Assembly (NCBI RefSeq): GCF_029774155.1
Contig: NZ_CP103833.1
Span: forward strand, 868,001-932,000
Source: Actinobacillus arthritidis
GTDB taxonomy: Bacteria > Pseudomonadota > Gammaproteobacteria > Enterobacterales > Pasteurellaceae
Length of the DNA stretch: 64,000 nt
Reading direction: 5' to 3'
Shown here: positions 1 through 11,331 of the stretch, piece after piece
How the letters are laid out: the number at the start of each line of letters is the position of its first letter
Position numbering within the stretch: position 1 is the first letter of the stretch
Made by a program: the position numbers and the translations under genes
The notes under the pieces: generated by a model
The model's input: the letters and a program-made list of their open reading frames with translations, nothing else
What the model was told of the DNA's origin: nothing
The model's database searches: none

Positions 1-649
1 CAGGAGCAATTTTTAAGACAAGCGGTTTATATTGCTTAAATTTTTGCGATAACGTTTCTTGTTCACTTTTAAGTGAGCGTAGCAGATCATCTAAGGCTTC
101 TCCATACTGCAAAGTACGTAGATTTTTGGTATTTGGCGAGGAAATATTAACCGTAATATAATCGGCATATTCATACACTTTACGTAAACAAATTTGATAA
201 TCATCCAACGCTCTTTCAATCGGTGTTATCGCATTTTTGCCGATATTAATACCTAAGATACCATCATATTTTGCTTTTTTAACATTCTCGATGAGTACAT
301 CTACACCGGCATTATTAAAACCATTACGGTTAATAATGCCTTCTGCTTCTAAAATTCTAAATTGACGTGGTTTAGGATTACCATCTTGTGCTAATGGCGT
401 TACCGTCCCTACCTCAATAAATCCAAAACCGAGTTTACCGAATCCGTCAATAGCTTCACCGTTTTTATCTGCACCTGTCGCCAAACCAATTGGGTTTCTA
501 AATTTCAACCCCATCACTTCTGTCGGGTTGTCCGGAATAGAAAAAGGATGAAGCGGTAGTTTACCAGCTAATTTTAACGCCTGAATCGAAAAATGGTGTG
601 CGGTTTCAGCATCCATAGAAAAAAGACATTTACGGATAAGGGAATACAT
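1..649 (-). CDS. pyrD: Dihydroorotate dehydrogenase (quinone), N-terminal part
   Basis: This is the N-terminal ~216 residues of class 2 dihydroorotate dehydrogenase, which oxidises dihydroorotate to orotate with a quinone acceptor at the inner membrane in pyrimidine synthesis. The gene runs off the left edge. Visible family features are the amphipathic start [15 protein letters not shown], the FMN-site stretch [17 protein letters not shown], the segment FNNAGVD, and NISSPNT near the cut. ATG at 647-649 was chosen because it gives this family start and follows a TAAGAG ribosome site. It lies downstream of prs on the same strand with a hairpin between them. Confidence 0.93.
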   Translation of the reverse strand, partial: MYSLIRKCLFSMDAETAHHFSIQALKLAGKLPLHPFSIPDNPTEVMGLKFRNPIGLATGADKNGEAIDGFGKLGFGFIEVGTVTPLAQDGNPKPRQFRILEAEGIINRNGFNNAGVDVLIENVKKAKYDGILGINIGKNAITPIERALDDYQICLRKVYEYADYITVNISSPNTKNLRTLQYGEALDDLLRSLKSEQETLSQKFKQYKPLVLKIAP

Positions 650-687
650 ATGAACTCTTAAATGATATTTTTAGACAAAAAATAGAC

Positions 688-715
688 TAAGGGCGAGTAT
701 AAAACTCGCCCTTTT
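688..715 (-). terminator. Terminator downstream of prs
   Basis: The stem GGGCGAG / CTCGCCC, extended by two A-T pairs, with a loop of about seven bases lies between prs and pyrD. The T-run is imperfect on the minus strand and better on the plus strand, so it may work in both directions. Confidence 0.7.
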
Positions 716-728
716 CTTATATATAGGA

Positions 729-1679
729 TTATGCATCAAACATAGCAGAAATCGATTCTTCATTGCTAATACGACGAATAGCTTCCGCTAACATACTGGA
801 TAAGGTTAGTACACGTACTTTATTTAATGCTTTAATTTCATCCGATAACGGAATCGTATCAGTGACAACGACTTCGTCTAATGCCGGATTGGCTAAATTT
901 TTCGCGACTGTACCAGAGAATACTGCGTGTGTTGCATACGCAAATACTCGACGAGCACCACGCTCTTTTAATGCTTCAGCCGCTTTGACTAAAGTACCGC
1001 CGGTATCAATCATATCATCAACCAAGATACAATCACGATCACTTACATCACCAATAATGTGCATAACTTGTGATACATTCGCTTTAGGACGACGTTTATC
1101 GATGATTGCCATATCTGTATCATTTAATAATTTAGCTACCGCTCTCGCACGTACAACACCGCCGATATCCGGAGAAACCACAATAGGATTCACTAAATCG
1201 GCTTTTTTAAGAATATCATCAATTAATACCGGTGAACCGAATACGTTATCTGCCGGTACATCAAAGAAACCTTGAATTTGTTCTGCGTGTAAATCGCAAG
1301 TTAACACGCGATCCACGCCCACACTTGATAGGAAATCCGCGACAACTTTCGCCGTAATCGGTACACGAGCAGAACGCACACGACGGTCTTGACGTGCATA
1401 ACCAAAATAAGGAATTACCGCTGTAATACGTCCTGCTGACGCACGACGTAACGCATCAACCATCACAATTAATTCCATTAAGTTATCGTTAGTTGGAGCG
1501 CAAGTCGATTGCACGATAAAAATATCGCCACCACGAACGTTTTCATTGATCTGAACTTGGATTTCACCATCACTAAAACGACCAACAGTCGCATCACCAA
1601 GGGAAATATAAAGACGTTCTGCAATACGTTTTGCAAGTTCAGGCGTTGCATTACCTGCAAACAGTTTAATATCTGGCAT
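729..1679 (-). CDS. prs: Ribose-phosphate pyrophosphokinase
   Basis: PRPP synthetase makes 5-phosphoribosyl diphosphate from ribose 5-phosphate and ATP, feeding purine, pyrimidine, NAD, His and Trp synthesis. The 316-residue length is normal. The N-terminal half has the conserved segment YFGYARQDR near residue 95, and the PRPP-binding signature [12 protein letters not shown] lies near residue 218. The ATG is preceded by AGGA at a good distance. It is the last gene of a lolB-ispE-prs run, the order usual in gamma-proteobacteria. Confidence 0.97.
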   Translation of the reverse strand: MPDIKLFAGNATPELAKRIAERLYISLGDATVGRFSDGEIQVQINENVRGGDIFIVQSTCAPTNDNLMELIVMVDALRRASAGRITAVIPYFGYARQDRRVRSARVPITAKVVADFLSSVGVDRVLTCDLHAEQIQGFFDVPADNVFGSPVLIDDILKKADLVNPIVVSPDIGGVVRARAVAKLLNDTDMAIIDKRRPKANVSQVMHIIGDVSDRDCILVDDMIDTGGTLVKAAEALKERGARRVFAYATHAVFSGTVAKNLANPALDEVVVTDTIPLSDEIKALNKVRVLTLSSMLAEAIRRISNEESISAMFDA

Positions 1680-1689
1680 GGGATTAATC

Positions 1690-2547
1690 CTATTGTGGGA
1701 AAGTAGTTAAATTGAGCATTTGATGTAAGGGAGAATGATTTTGCCCTTTTGCAACAAAACCAAACACACCTTGCGGTTTCCGCGCAAACACAGCATTTGC
1801 TTCTGCCTCATTCTCAAATTCGGCGAAAATACAAGCACCGGTTCCGGTCAACCGAAACGGAGCATATTGTAACAATTCTGCAATAAGATCTTCAACCTCG
1901 AAATAATGATCTCGCACAACTTTTTCGCAATCGTTTGTCCATTTTTCCGATAAAAGCTGGCCCAGTGTTCTTTTAGGCGTATTTCTCGGTAAATTCGGAT
2001 CTTGAAACACAGCGACCGTTGAAATAGAAACATTCGGCTTTAATACTACATACCACGATTCTCTTGGTTCACAAGGCACTAATTTTTCGCCGACTCCTTC
2101 TGCAAATGCGACAAAACCTCGTACAAAAATCGGCACATCTGCCCCTAAACTTAAGCCTAATTCCGCCAGTTTTTCCAAACTTAATCCGGTCTGCCAAAAA
2201 TGATTCAATCCAACTAATACGGTTGCCGCATTCGATGAACCGCCGCCGACACCACCGCCCATCGGTAAACGTTTAGTCACACCTATTTTCGCACCTTTTT
2301 TACAAGCGGTATGATTTTGTAATAATTTTGCCGCTCGATAAATCAGATTTTGTTCCTTAGCTACCCCACTAATTTCATTTAACAGTTCAATTTCACCGCT
2401 TTCATTCACTTCAAGCGAAATATCATCACCGAAGTCTAAAAATTGAAACAACGTTTGTAATTCGTGATAACCATCAGCCCGCTTATTGGTAATATAAAGA
2501 AACAGATTTAATTTAGCCGGACTGGGTAAAATGATATGTTCTGCCAT
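1690..2547 (-). CDS. ispE: 4-diphosphocytidyl-2-C-methyl-D-erythritol kinase
   Basis: This GHMP-family kinase phosphorylates CDP-methylerythritol in the MEP isoprenoid pathway. The N-terminal [10 protein letters not shown] motif (near residue 8) and the glycine-rich ATP loop [14 protein letters not shown] (near residue 95) identify it. At 285 residues it has the usual length. It follows lolB by 9 bases, and a GGGGG-type ribosome site precedes the ATG. prs starts 10 bases after its stop, so the three genes are probably co-transcribed. Confidence 0.96.
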   Translation of the reverse strand: MAEHIILPSPAKLNLFLYITNKRADGYHELQTLFQFLDFGDDISLEVNESGEIELLNEISGVAKEQNLIYRAAKLLQNHTACKKGAKIGVTKRLPMGGGVGGGSSNAATVLVGLNHFWQTGLSLEKLAELGLSLGADVPIFVRGFVAFAEGVGEKLVPCEPRESWYVVLKPNVSISTVAVFQDPNLPRNTPKRTLGQLLSEKWTNDCEKVVRDHYFEVEDLIAELLQYAPFRLTGTGACIFAEFENEAEANAVFARKPQGVFGFVAKGQNHSPLHQMLNLTTFPQ

Positions 2548-2556
2548 TCCTACCCC

Positions 2557-3189
2557 CTAAAATGCCCATTGATCTACACGAATTTTTAATGTTTGCGAAC
2601 CATTTTCCAAAACAATTAATTTAGGAAGGTTAGGTTGGCGATCCTCATGATATTGTACATAGCTTGCCTTCCAAACTTCGCCATTAATTGTATAACTGAA
2701 TTGTGAAAGCTGACGTTTATCATTCACAATATAATTACCGTCTTTTTCCGGTTGTCCTTTCAGCCAATAAGCAAATTGGTCGATTGGAAACGCTACGCCA
2801 ATTATTTCTTTCAACAAACTGTCCATATCACGATCAGAACGAGAATTTCCCTCACTGTCAGAAATGGTTAGACCACGAGCATTACGATGTAATTTCAATG
2901 ATTTACTAGATAAATTAGAGGAAAGTTCTAAGCCAAAATTAGTTGGGGTACGATATTGCCAATCAAAATGCGAGGAAAAACGTTCTTCCGGCGAAATATA
3001 GCCGATCTGACCTTTAGCCGCATAACCTTGAATTTTAGCTAATTGATTAAGGTGTTGCCGCCACTGAGCATCAGAATGAGGGATTTGGACAGTCGGTTGT
3101 TGTACCTCTGTCGGCTCATTGAGTACAGATTGGCACCCGGCAAGAAAAAGTAAAGTGGAAAACGTGCAAATTTGGGTGAGTTTTTTCAT
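2557..3189 (-). CDS. lolB: Outer-membrane lipoprotein receptor LolB
   Basis: LolB takes lipoproteins from periplasmic LolA and inserts them into the outer membrane. The 210-residue protein starts with a lipoprotein signal peptide ending in a lipobox LAGC, with the lipidated cysteine at residue 19. The segment RFSSHFDWQY and the hydrophobic, Trp-containing C-terminal half fit the LolB fold. It heads the lolB-ispE-prs group. Its partner gene lolA lies about 51 kb away in this window. Confidence 0.93.
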   Translation of the reverse strand: MKKLTQICTFSTLLFLAGCQSVLNEPTEVQQPTVQIPHSDAQWRQHLNQLAKIQGYAAKGQIGYISPEERFSSHFDWQYRTPTNFGLELSSNLSSKSLKLHRNARGLTISDSEGNSRSDRDMDSLLKEIIGVAFPIDQFAYWLKGQPEKDGNYIVNDKRQLSQFSYTINGEVWKASYVQYHEDRQPNLPKLIVLENGSQTLKIRVDQWAF

Positions 3190-3326
3190 ATTGTCCTGCT
3201 ATACAAGCGATTAGATGATGAGATTATATCACTGGAACGAAGAATATTTCGCCCACAGTTAAAACAATGAATTGATTACGTTTAATAGGTAAATTTTAAC
3301 GGAAATTTAACCGCTTGTCTTTAAAC

Positions 3327-3350
3327 AAAAGGCACTGAAAACAGTGCCTT
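3327..3350 (-). terminator. Terminator downstream of msbA
   Basis: The stem GGCACTG, loop TTTT, stem CAGTGCC is followed by TTTTGTTT on the minus strand, just after the msbA stop. Confidence 0.8.
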
Positions 3351-3365
3351 ACAATACATAAAAAA

Positions 3366-5117
3366 TTAATTCCCAAACTGCAAACGATGAAGTCGCTTAT
3401 AAGCTCCGTTTTGGGCTAATAATTCAGTATGTGTACCTCGTTCAATGATTTCGCCGTGATCCACAACCAAAATTTCATCCGCTTTTTCAATCGTAGATAA
3501 GCGGTGAGCGATCACGAGTACAGTTTTATCTTTTTGTAGTTCAGCTAATGCTCGCTTGAATTGCACGTTCAGATTCGGTATCCAATGCAGAGGTTGCTTC
3601 ATCTAAAACCAAGACCGGCGAATTACGCAATAAAGCTCGAGCGATAGCCAAACGTTGACGCTGACCGCCTGATAAACTTGCACCATTTTCACCGATAATC
3701 GTATCAAAACCGTTTTCCAGTTTTTCAATGAACTCCAATGCGTGAGCCGCTTTTGTCGCCGCAACAATCTGCTCACGGCTATATTTTTCTGTCATGCCGC
3801 ATAAGCAATATTATTCGCAATGCTATCATTAAATAAGTGAACTTGTTGCGACACTACCGAACATTGCTGACGAAGATTTGCCAAGCTGTAATCTTGAATA
3901 TTAATGCCGTCTAATAAAATTTCACCCTCACTAATATCATAAAAACGGGTCAGTAAATTGGCGATCGTGGATTTGCCTGATCCGGAACGTCCGACTAATG
4001 CCACCGTCTTACCTTGCGGAATATTAAACGAAATCTGATTTAATGCCCGTTCTTCTTTACCTTCATAACTAAATGCAACTTGCTTAAAGACAATATCACC
4101 GTTTACACGTTCAACAGTTTGTTTACCTGTATCTTTTTCAGTTTCAAGATCTAAAAACTCAAATAACGTCTGACAAGCCGCCATACCACGTTGGAATTGA
4201 GAATTGACATTGGTCAGCGATTTTAACGGACGTAACATTGCCATCATAGATGAAAACACCACGGTAAACGAACCAGCAGTTAAATTTTCACTCATCACTT
4301 CTGGAAAGGTTGCCACATAAAGTACCGCAGATAGTGCAAACGATGCAATTAACTGCACCGCACCATCTGAAATACCGTCTGCCGAAACAATTTTCATACC
4401 TTTATGACGCATATCATTACTTACTCGATCAAAACGTTCTTTTTCAACCTTCTGTCCGCCAAACGAAAGCACAACTTTATGTCCTTTAAGCATTTGTTCC
4501 GTTGTCACAGTAAGTTCACCCATTGAGCTTTGAATATTACGGCTCAATGTACGAAAACGTTTCGATACGATCCCGATAAGCACACCAATAATGGGTGCGA
4601 GGATGAAAAGCACAATAGATAGTCGCCAACTGGTATAGATCATAACGACAAATAAGGAAATTAAATACGCTCCCTCTCGCACAATCGTGACTAAAGCGTG
4701 CGAAGATGAGTTAGCTACCATTTCCGTATCATAGGTTACTCGAGAAAGTAAACGTCCGGTCGGGTTTTTATCAAAATAACTGACCGGCATATACATTAAA
4801 TGTTGGAAGATATTACGGCGTAATGTCATAACCACATTACCTGACACCCACGCAAGGCTATAACTAGCAATATAGTTAGTGATCCCTCTAATCAAAATAA
4901 AGATCACGACTAATACCGCCATTAATTTCAAGAAACTGTTATCAGCTTTACCGAAACCATCATCCAGTAACGGCTTTAATAAATAAATGAGACTGGAATC
5001 AACTAACGCATTTAAGACAAGGGCAACCGCACCTGCAATAAGCCCCCATTTGTAGGGACGAATAGTTGGGAATAAACGCTTAAACGTTTTAAATGTAGAA
5101 AGATCTTTCTCTTGCAT
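3366..5117 (-). CDS. msbA: Lipid A export ABC transporter MsbA (two frameshifts in this sequence)
   Basis: MsbA is an essential homodimeric ABC exporter that flips lipid A-core across the inner membrane. The N-terminal part (441 codons, from 5117) holds the six-helix membrane domain and Walker [10 protein letters not shown]. The next part (3795-3541) has the signature LSGGQRQR and Walker [13 protein letters not shown]. The last (3602-3366) has the H-loop IAHRLST. The parts join only across a frame break near 3795 and another near 3552. At the second, the bases GCGAGC stand where GCAGC (Ala-Ala, as in IQAALDEL of E. coli) is expected. Because the gene is essential, sequence error is more likely than loss. 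Confidence 0.92.
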
Positions 5118-5221
5118 AAATATATCTGATTTAAAAAAATTGCACGGATTGTACCCTGAATTACCTAATATACCAACTTAAACGCACTATCTTATCACTT
5201 ATAGCGAGAATCAATCGTTGA

Positions 5222-5908
5222 TTAATAAAACAATCCTAAGACAATTTTAAAAGCAAAAGGCGCTAATACCGAAGATAACACCCCACATAAAACTAAAGCG
5301 ATTGAGCTATAACTCCCTGTTTTAACGCTATGTTCCATACAACGTCCCGTACCTAACGCGTGCGATGCCATTCCCATACTTAAGCCAATAGCTCTAACAT
5401 TTCTTACACCTATCTTATGTAATACGGCAAATCCGAAAACCGATCCAAGTAGACCGGCAACCAATACACCTACTGCTGTAATGGCGGAATTACCGCCGAT
5501 TTGACTAGCAATCGAAATCGCAATCGGTGTTGAAACAGATTTAGGCACGATTGCGGCTAAAATATCTTTACTTGCACCGAATAATAAGGCAAAACCAATT
5601 CCGCTTAACATCGTACAAAATGTACCAAACACTACAACAGCAGTAATTTGTCGCCATTTCTTACGAATTTGAGGTAATTGTTCATAAAACGGTAAGGCAA
5701 GTGCGACTACCGACACACCGAGTAAATTGTTGATCGGGAAATTACCCTGGTAATACTCAGCATAAGGTACTTTACCAATCACAATCACAGCAATAACTAA
5801 AATTAAGGCAATCACAAACGGATTTAATATGGAAGAATGTAATTTTTGACTTATCCGTTGCCCTAATAAAAAAGCTAAAATAGTCAATAATGAATAAAGA
5901 TAAATCAT
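5222..5908 (-). CDS. LrgB/CidB-family membrane protein (YohK-like), copy 1
   Basis: This hydrophobic protein of 228 residues belongs to the LrgB/CidB/YohK family, which pairs with LrgA-type small membrane proteins. The family is linked to control of murein hydrolases, export of small metabolites and programmed lysis in other bacteria; its role here is unknown. Family signatures are IVPKSVSTPIAISIASQIGG and SHALGTGRCME. The ATG follows GAGGGAACAT and lies 9 bases after the LrgA-type gene. A second copy of the pair lies at 16.2-17.3 kb. Confidence 0.9.
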   Translation of the reverse strand: MIYLYSLLTILAFLLGQRISQKLHSSILNPFVIALILVIAVIVIGKVPYAEYYQGNFPINNLLGVSVVALALPFYEQLPQIRKKWRQITAVVVFGTFCTMLSGIGFALLFGASKDILAAIVPKSVSTPIAISIASQIGGNSAITAVGVLVAGLLGSVFGFAVLHKIGVRNVRAIGLSMGMASHALGTGRCMEHSVKTGSYSSIALVLCGVLSSVLAPFAFKIVLGLFY

Positions 5909-5917
5909 ATGTTCCCT

Positions 5918-6277
5918 CTATTTTCGATGAAAGACCCATTGGGCAAATAACCCAATCACAATCAGAGAAAGCGAGGTGCTAAAAACATTCGCTAACACAA
6001 ATGAGGCTAAATGTGCTTCAAGAATATCAATATGCTCAATAATTTCCGCACAGATAGGAATAAAGAAAATCGTCATATAACGTGTGAGAGGTCTTGCACT
6101 CGGTGTAACCCATTCTACTTTTACGACACCGATAACTAAGCAGGTAAATAATAGTAACATTCCCCAAATACTATCAGAAATACCAATCGGAATCAGAATA
6201 CTAAGGAATTTTCCAGCATAGAGCATTGCAAAAAGTAATGCTAAGGAAAGTAGCATCCTGAGCATACGAACAATCAT
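5918..6277 (-). CDS. LrgA/CidA-family holin-like protein (YohJ-like), copy 1
   Basis: This small membrane protein has about 119 residues and four predicted helices. The family segment PIGISDSIWGMLLLF and the later FFIPICAEIIE place it in the LrgA/CidA/YohJ group. I chose the ATG at 6277 because GGAG lies 9 bases before it; an in-frame ATG five codons upstream would overlap that site. It is the first gene of a two-gene unit with the LrgB-type gene. Confidence 0.88.
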   Translation of the reverse strand: MIVRMLRMLLSLALLFAMLYAGKFLSILIPIGISDSIWGMLLLFTCLVIGVVKVEWVTPSARPLTRYMTIFFIPICAEIIEHIDILEAHLASFVLANVFSTSLSLIVIGLFAQWVFHRK

Positions 6278-6294
6278 GTGAGTATTCTCCATAA

Positions 6295-6339
6295 TAAGCG
6301 GTCGAATTTACCTAAAATCTTGCAAATTTAACCGCTTGT
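6295..6339. repeat. Inverted pair of uptake signal sequences (hairpin)
   Basis: Two Apl-type uptake signals, AAGCGGTCGAATTT and its partner ending AAATTTAACCGCTT, face each other across a short spacer. They can form a stem-loop at the end of yoaA, so they probably serve as its terminator as well as uptake sites. Confidence 0.75.
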
Positions 6340-6342
6340 TTG

Positions 6343-8265
6343 CTAATTTTTTAAAAACTGAATCACTTTATTTAGATCACGGGTACGTGTTGATGGTGGC
6401 AAACTCTTCAAGAATGTTTGACCATAATTCCGCATGACTAAACGTGAATCACAAATAATGACTACACCTCTATCGGTCACATCACGAATTAAGCGTCCAA
6501 CGCCTTGCTTCAAGGTAATTACCGCTTCCGGAATTTGAATATCGTTAAACGGCTCGCCACCTTGTAAACGGCAATCTTCCATACGCGCTTTGAGTAATGG
6601 CTCATCCGGTGAAGTGAATGGCAATTTATCAATTATTACCAGCGACAACGCATCGCCTCGTACATCAATCCCTTCCCAAAAACTTTGAGTAGCAACCAAT
6701 ACGCTGTTTTCTTCTGCAATAAACTTTTCTAATAAACGAGCCTTGCTGGTTTCCCCTTGTAATAACACACTTAATTTACTGTGTTCACGCAAGAAATCTG
6801 CTAAACCTCGCATCATAAAATAGGACGTACATAACAAAAAGCAACGACCGTTATTCGCTTCAATCACGGGCATTAACAGTTTGCCTAATTCGGTTAAAGT
6901 GTGTGATTTATTCGTGTCCGGTAGATAACGAGGCACACAAAGTAATGATTGATTCGCATAATCAAAAGGGCTTTGTAGCACCATTTGTTCCGCATTCTCA
7001 ATCCCTAAACGTTGACAGAAGTGATCAAATTTGCCACCAACCTCAAGCGTTGCAGAAGTAAAAACCCAACCAATCTGTTGATTCTTAAGCTGTTCACCGA
7101 ATTTGTCCGCCACAGTCAATGGTGTGATATGTAAACCGAAAGAACGCCCATTGGCTTCATACCAATAGCAATAGCCAACCACGGTAGTATCGCTCAATTT
7201 TTTTAATTGAACTTTGACTTCTGCCAATCTTTCGAAAATTTTATCGAGCGTTTCTGAACGACCCAGCGATTTTTTAATCACTTCGCTTAAGAAATCAATG
7301 TTTTCCGCCACTTTGGTTAAACCATCTACCACTTTTTGGTCGTTAAACAACTCTCGTAAATTACCTCTAATTGAACCTTCTGCTCCCATTAATAAACGGA
7401 AATCTTGTACCACTTTCTGCAAGTGATCCGCGGCTTTGCCTAATTGAGCAAGATCTTTCAATTCGGTACGGTAAACAATATTGGTATCTTTACAAATATC
7501 AAATAATTGGCGAGAACTGAGCGATTGACCGAAATATTGGCTGGCAATATCCGGTAATTGATGTGCTTCATCAAAAATGACTAATTCCGCTTCCGGAATT
7601 AGCTCTCCAAAACCGGTTTCTTTGACCGCCATATCGGCACAAAACAGATGATGATTGACGACTACGACATCCGCTTCCATTGCTCGGCGACGGGCTTGCA
7701 CCACATAACAATCTTTAAAATGCGGACAGTCAGAACCTAGGCAACTCTCTGTAGTACTGACCAATTGCGGTAAAATCGGACTATCCTCCGCAATCGTGAT
7801 ACATTCGCTTAAATCACCGGTTTTAGTGCTAGTGTGCCACTTACTGACTTTCGATAAATCCGCTAATACCGATTTATCGCCTAGCACGCCCATTGCCACT
7901 ACTTGATCTAAACGCTCCAAACAAAGGTAATTCGCTCTCCCCTTTAATAAAGCAACTTTTCCTTTATATTTTAAGGCTTTCTGAATAGTTGGTAGATCTC
8001 TATTAAATAATTGATCTTGCAGGTTTTTTGAACCGGTTGAAACAATCGTTTTTTTACCGGAAAGCAACGCAGGCACTAAATAAGCAAAGGTTTTACCCGT
8101 ACCGGTTCCAGCTTCCACTACAGCAGGTGTTGCAAACTTTACCGCTCTTCCGACCGCTTGAGCCATTTCAAGTTGAGCAACACGAGGGCGGAATCCTTTA
8201 ATATTGTTACTGAGTAAACCGTCTTCACTAAAGGCGTGGATAATTTTATCGTCGTATTTTTTCAT
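6343..8265 (-). CDS. yoaA: DinG-family ATP-dependent helicase YoaA
   Basis: This is an XPD/DinG-like superfamily 2 helicase of 640 residues, the length of YoaA rather than DinG. Walker A is VEAGTGTGKT near residue 48 and the DEAH box is VIFDEAHQLPD near residue 230. Four cysteines between residues about 110 and 185 (LCLERL, CLGSDCPHFKDC) fit the iron-sulphur cluster. Helicase motif VI is QGVGRLIRD near residue 590. YoaA is linked to replication-fork repair in E. coli. It stands alone between lrgAB and uvrA. Confidence 0.93.
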   Translation of the reverse strand: MKKYDDKIIHAFSEDGLLSNNIKGFRPRVAQLEMAQAVGRAVKFATPAVVEAGTGTGKTFAYLVPALLSGKKTIVSTGSKNLQDQLFNRDLPTIQKALKYKGKVALLKGRANYLCLERLDQVVAMGVLGDKSVLADLSKVSKWHTSTKTGDLSECITIAEDSPILPQLVSTTESCLGSDCPHFKDCYVVQARRRAMEADVVVVNHHLFCADMAVKETGFGELIPEAELVIFDEAHQLPDIASQYFGQSLSSRQLFDICKDTNIVYRTELKDLAQLGKAADHLQKVVQDFRLLMGAEGSIRGNLRELFNDQKVVDGLTKVAENIDFLSEVIKKSLGRSETLDKIFERLAEVKVQLKKLSDTTVVGYCYWYEANGRSFGLHITPLTVADKFGEQLKNQQIGWVFTSATLEVGGKFDHFCQRLGIENAEQMVLQSPFDYANQSLLCVPRYLPDTNKSHTLTELGKLLMPVIEANNGRCFLLCTSYFMMRGLADFLREHSKLSVLLQGETSKARLLEKFIAEENSVLVATQSFWEGIDVRGDALSLVIIDKLPFTSPDEPLLKARMEDCRLQGGEPFNDIQIPEAVITLKQGVGRLIRDVTDRGVVIICDSRLVMRNYGQTFLKSLPPSTRTRDLNKVIQFLKN

Positions 8266-8280
8266 TTCTCTAAATAATAA

Positions 8281-8332
8281 AAGCGATCTGATTGATGAGA
8301 AATTTGCAAATTCCCTGAAAAATCAGACCGCC
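8281..8332 (-). terminator. Imperfect USS-derived hairpin downstream of uvrA
   Basis: Two mutually complementary arms (AGCGATCTGATT and AATCAGACCGCC) flank an ATTTGCAAAT centre and are followed by a short AT-rich run. The arms look like decayed uptake signals. It probably ends the uvrA transcript. Confidence 0.5.
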
Positions 8333-8352
8333 TACAGTCAATCAATAGGCTA

Positions 8353-11181
8353 TTAGCCTTTGGCTAAAATCTCTTTTAAGAATCTTGCCGTGTGTGAACG
8401 TTTGTCTTTTGCAACCTCTTCCGGTGTACCGGTTGCAATAATTTGTCCGCCGCCTGAGCCGCCTTCAGGGCCTAAATCCACAATCCAGTCGGCGGTTTTA
8501 ATCACATCTAAATTATGCTCGATCACCACAATTGTATTGCCTTGGTCACGCAATTTGTGTAACACCGAAAGTAACTGTTTAATATCGGCAAAATGCAAAC
8601 CGGTGGTCGGTTCGTCTAAGATATACAGCGTTTTGCCGGTATCTCGTTTAGAAAGCTCGGTCGCCAATTTAACTCGCTGTGCTTCACCGCCGGAAAGCGT
8701 AGTCGAAGACTGTCCTAAACGAATATACGATAAACCGACATCCATTAACGTCTGTAATTTACGCGCAATCGCCGGTACCGGTGCAAAAAATTCTCTCGCC
8801 TCTTCCACCGTCATATCCAGCACTTGATGAATCGTTTTGCCTTTGTAACGGATTTCCAAGGTTTCTCGGTTATAACGTTTACCTTTACAGTGATCACACG
8901 GCACATACACATCCGGTAGGAAGTGCATTTCCACTTTAATCACGCCATCACCTTGACAGGCTTCACAACGCCCGCCTCGCACGTTAAAACTAAAGCGTCC
9001 GACATTATAGCCTCTCGCTCTCGCTTCTTGCGTACCAGCAAATAATTCACGAATCGGCGTGAATAAACCGGTATAAGTTGCTGGATTTGAACGAGGCGTA
9101 CGTCCAATTGGGCTTTGGTCAATATCAATCACTTTATCGAAATGCGATAAGCCGTCAATTGACTCATAAGGTGCAACATCGGTACGTTCTGCACGATTTA
9201 ACGCATTTTGTGCCAATGGGAACAAGGTATCATTGATTAAAGTCGACTTACCCGAACCCGACACACCGGTAATACAAGTGAATAAACCCACCGGAATATC
9301 CAACTGTACTTGTTTCAAGTTATTACCACTCGCCCCTTTTAAGGTGAGCAATTTTTTTGCGTCATAAGGCACTCGTTTTGTCGGAATTTCAATCTTCTGT
9401 TTACCGGAGAGGAATTGTCCGGTAATCGAATCTTCCACCTGCATAATTTCTTCTGCCGTACCTTGTGCAATAACTTGACCACCATGTACACCTGCCCCAG
9501 GGCCGATATCCACAATATGATCCGCCGCACGGATCGCATCTTCATCATGCTCCACCACAATCACGGTATTACCCAAATTACGCAGATGAATTAAGGTATT
9601 TAATAAACGTTCGTTATCACGTTGGTGCAAACCGATAGACGGCTCATCAAGCACATACATCACCCCAACCAAGCCTGCACCGATTTGGCTGGCTAAACGA
9701 ATACGTTGAGCTTCACCACCGGATAAGGTTTCTGCCGAACGAGAAAGTGAGAGGTAATTCAAGCCGACATTGACCAAGAACTGCAAACGTTCACGAATTT
9801 CTTTTAAAATTTTCTCCGCAATCTTCGCTTTTTGACCGGCAAGATCTAACTGTTCAAAAAACTCTAACGCTTCGCCAATCGATTTCTCCGATACCATCGG
9901 CAAATTGGTTTTATCTAAAAAGACATAGCGTGCTTCACGACGTAAGCGAGAGCCTTCACACTCCAAACACGGGCGATTATTGATATATTTCGCTAATTCC
10001 TCACGCACCGAATTCGATTCGGTTTCTTTATAACGGCGAGCCATATTATTTAACACACCTTCAAAGGTATGTTTACGTTTTACTTTATCACCGCGATCAT
10101 TGACATAAACAAATTCGATTTCGTCTTTTGAGCCGTTCAGAATAATTTCACGTTGTTTTTTAGTCAGGTCTTTAAATGGTGTATCCAGTGAAAAATCATA
10201 ATGATCCGCCACCGATTTCAACAAACCGAAATAGTAAAAGCTACGGCGATCCCAACCTTTAATCGCACCGCTTGCTAATGAGACATCCGGATTCTGTACC
10301 ACTTTGTTCGGGTCAAAGTACTGCTCTACCCCTAAGCCGTCACAGGTTGGGCAAGCACCCGCCGGGTTATTAAATGAGAACAAACGAGGTTCTAATTCGT
10401 GTAATGAATAACCACAATGCGGACAAGCAAAACTAGACGAAAACACGATTTCGTCCGCACTCGGATCGTCCATATCAGCAATAATCGCTGTCGAACCGGA
10501 TAAATCCAATGCTGTTTCAAAAGATTCCGCTAAACGTGTTGCAATATCACTTCTCACTTTAAAGCGGTCAACCACCACTTCAATCGTGTGCTTTTTCTGT
10601 AATTCCAATGCCGGCGGATCAGATAAATCACAGATTTCGCCGTCAATTCTGGCTCGGATATAGCCGGAAGCGGTCAAATTTTCCAATAATTTTACGTGTT
10701 CGCCTTTACGATCTTTGACCACCGGTGCAAGTAACATCAAACGCTTGCCTTCCGGCTCTTCCATTACTCTATCCACCATTTGCGAAATGGTTTGTGCCGC
10801 CAGCGGTAAATCGTGATCCGGACAACGAGGCTCGCCCACTCGGGCAAATAATAGACGTAAGTAGTCGTGGATTTCAGTTACCGTACCCACCGTGGAACGA
10901 GGGTTATGCGAAGTGGATTTTTGCTCGATAGAAATTGCTGGTGAAAGCCCTTCAATATGGTCAACATCCGGTTTTTCCATCAATGAAAGGAATTGGCGTG
11001 CATAAGCAGAAAGGGATTCAACATAACGGCGTTGTCCTTCAGCATACAATGTATCGAAAGCTAAGGAAGACTTACCCGATCCGGATAAGCCGGTAATCAC
11101 AATAAATTTATCTCGAGGGAGAATTAAGTTGATATTTTTAAGGTTGTGGGTTCTCGCGCCACGAACATCAATGTACTGCAT
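8353..11181 (-). CDS. uvrA: UvrABC excinuclease subunit A
   Basis: UvrA recognises DNA damage for nucleotide excision repair and loads UvrB. The 942-residue protein has two ABC ATPase modules. The first Walker [10 protein letters not shown], is near residue 31, the second, GVSGSGKST, near 640, and there are two LSGGEAQR signatures. Zinc-finger cysteines are present at [10 protein letters not shown] / CPTCDG near residue 253 and CEACQGDG / CDHC near 735. It is divergent from ssb, with a LexA-like box between the two genes. Confidence 0.98.
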   Translation of the reverse strand: MQYIDVRGARTHNLKNINLILPRDKFIVITGLSGSGKSSLAFDTLYAEGQRRYVESLSAYARQFLSLMEKPDVDHIEGLSPAISIEQKSTSHNPRSTVGTVTEIHDYLRLLFARVGEPRCPDHDLPLAAQTISQMVDRVMEEPEGKRLMLLAPVVKDRKGEHVKLLENLTASGYIRARIDGEICDLSDPPALELQKKHTIEVVVDRFKVRSDIATRLAESFETALDLSGSTAIIADMDDPSADEIVFSSSFACPHCGYSLHELEPRLFSFNNPAGACPTCDGLGVEQYFDPNKVVQNPDVSLASGAIKGWDRRSFYYFGLLKSVADHYDFSLDTPFKDLTKKQREIILNGSKDEIEFVYVNDRGDKVKRKHTFEGVLNNMARRYKETESNSVREELAKYINNRPCLECEGSRLRREARYVFLDKTNLPMVSEKSIGEALEFFEQLDLAGQKAKIAEKILKEIRERLQFLVNVGLNYLSLSRSAETLSGGEAQRIRLASQIGAGLVGVMYVLDEPSIGLHQRDNERLLNTLIHLRNLGNTVIVVEHDEDAIRAADHIVDIGPGAGVHGGQVIAQGTAEEIMQVEDSITGQFLSGKQKIEIPTKRVPYDAKKLLTLKGASGNNLKQVQLDIPVGLFTCITGVSGSGKSTLINDTLFPLAQNALNRAERTDVAPYESIDGLSHFDKVIDIDQSPIGRTPRSNPATYTGLFTPIRELFAGTQEARARGYNVGRFSFNVRGGRCEACQGDGVIKVEMHFLPDVYVPCDHCKGKRYNRETLEIRYKGKTIHQVLDMTVEEAREFFAPVPAIARKLQTLMDVGLSYIRLGQSSTTLSGGEAQRVKLATELSKRDTGKTLYILDEPTTGLHFADIKQLLSVLHKLRDQGNTIVVIEHNLDVIKTADWIVDLGPEGGSGGGQIIATGTPEEVAKDKRSHTARFLKEILAKG

Positions 11182-11233
11182 AATCGGTTGCTCTCACTAA
11201 AAAATGTTTTTTATTATCGCATATTTTAAGTAA

Positions 11234-11249
11234 CTGTACAAAATATCAG
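11234..11249. promoter_or_regulatory. LexA (SOS) box candidate between uvrA and ssb
   Basis: The sequence CTGTACAAAATATCAG keeps the CTG-N10-CAG core of the gamma-proteobacterial LexA box with one mismatch to the CTGT-N8-ACAG form. Its place between uvrA and ssb matches the shared SOS operator known in E. coli. Confidence 0.7.
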
Positions 11250-11331
11250 TTTTAATGCGTGCATTTTTTTGAATTTCAGGTAGAATACCGCACAAAATTT
11301 TACAGCACTTAATCAATTCACAGAGGATTTT

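Noticed and set aside
3366..3795. Two separate small ABC proteins downstream of msbA
   Set aside because: Together they complete the MsbA nucleotide-binding domain in order. They are parts of one frameshifted gene.
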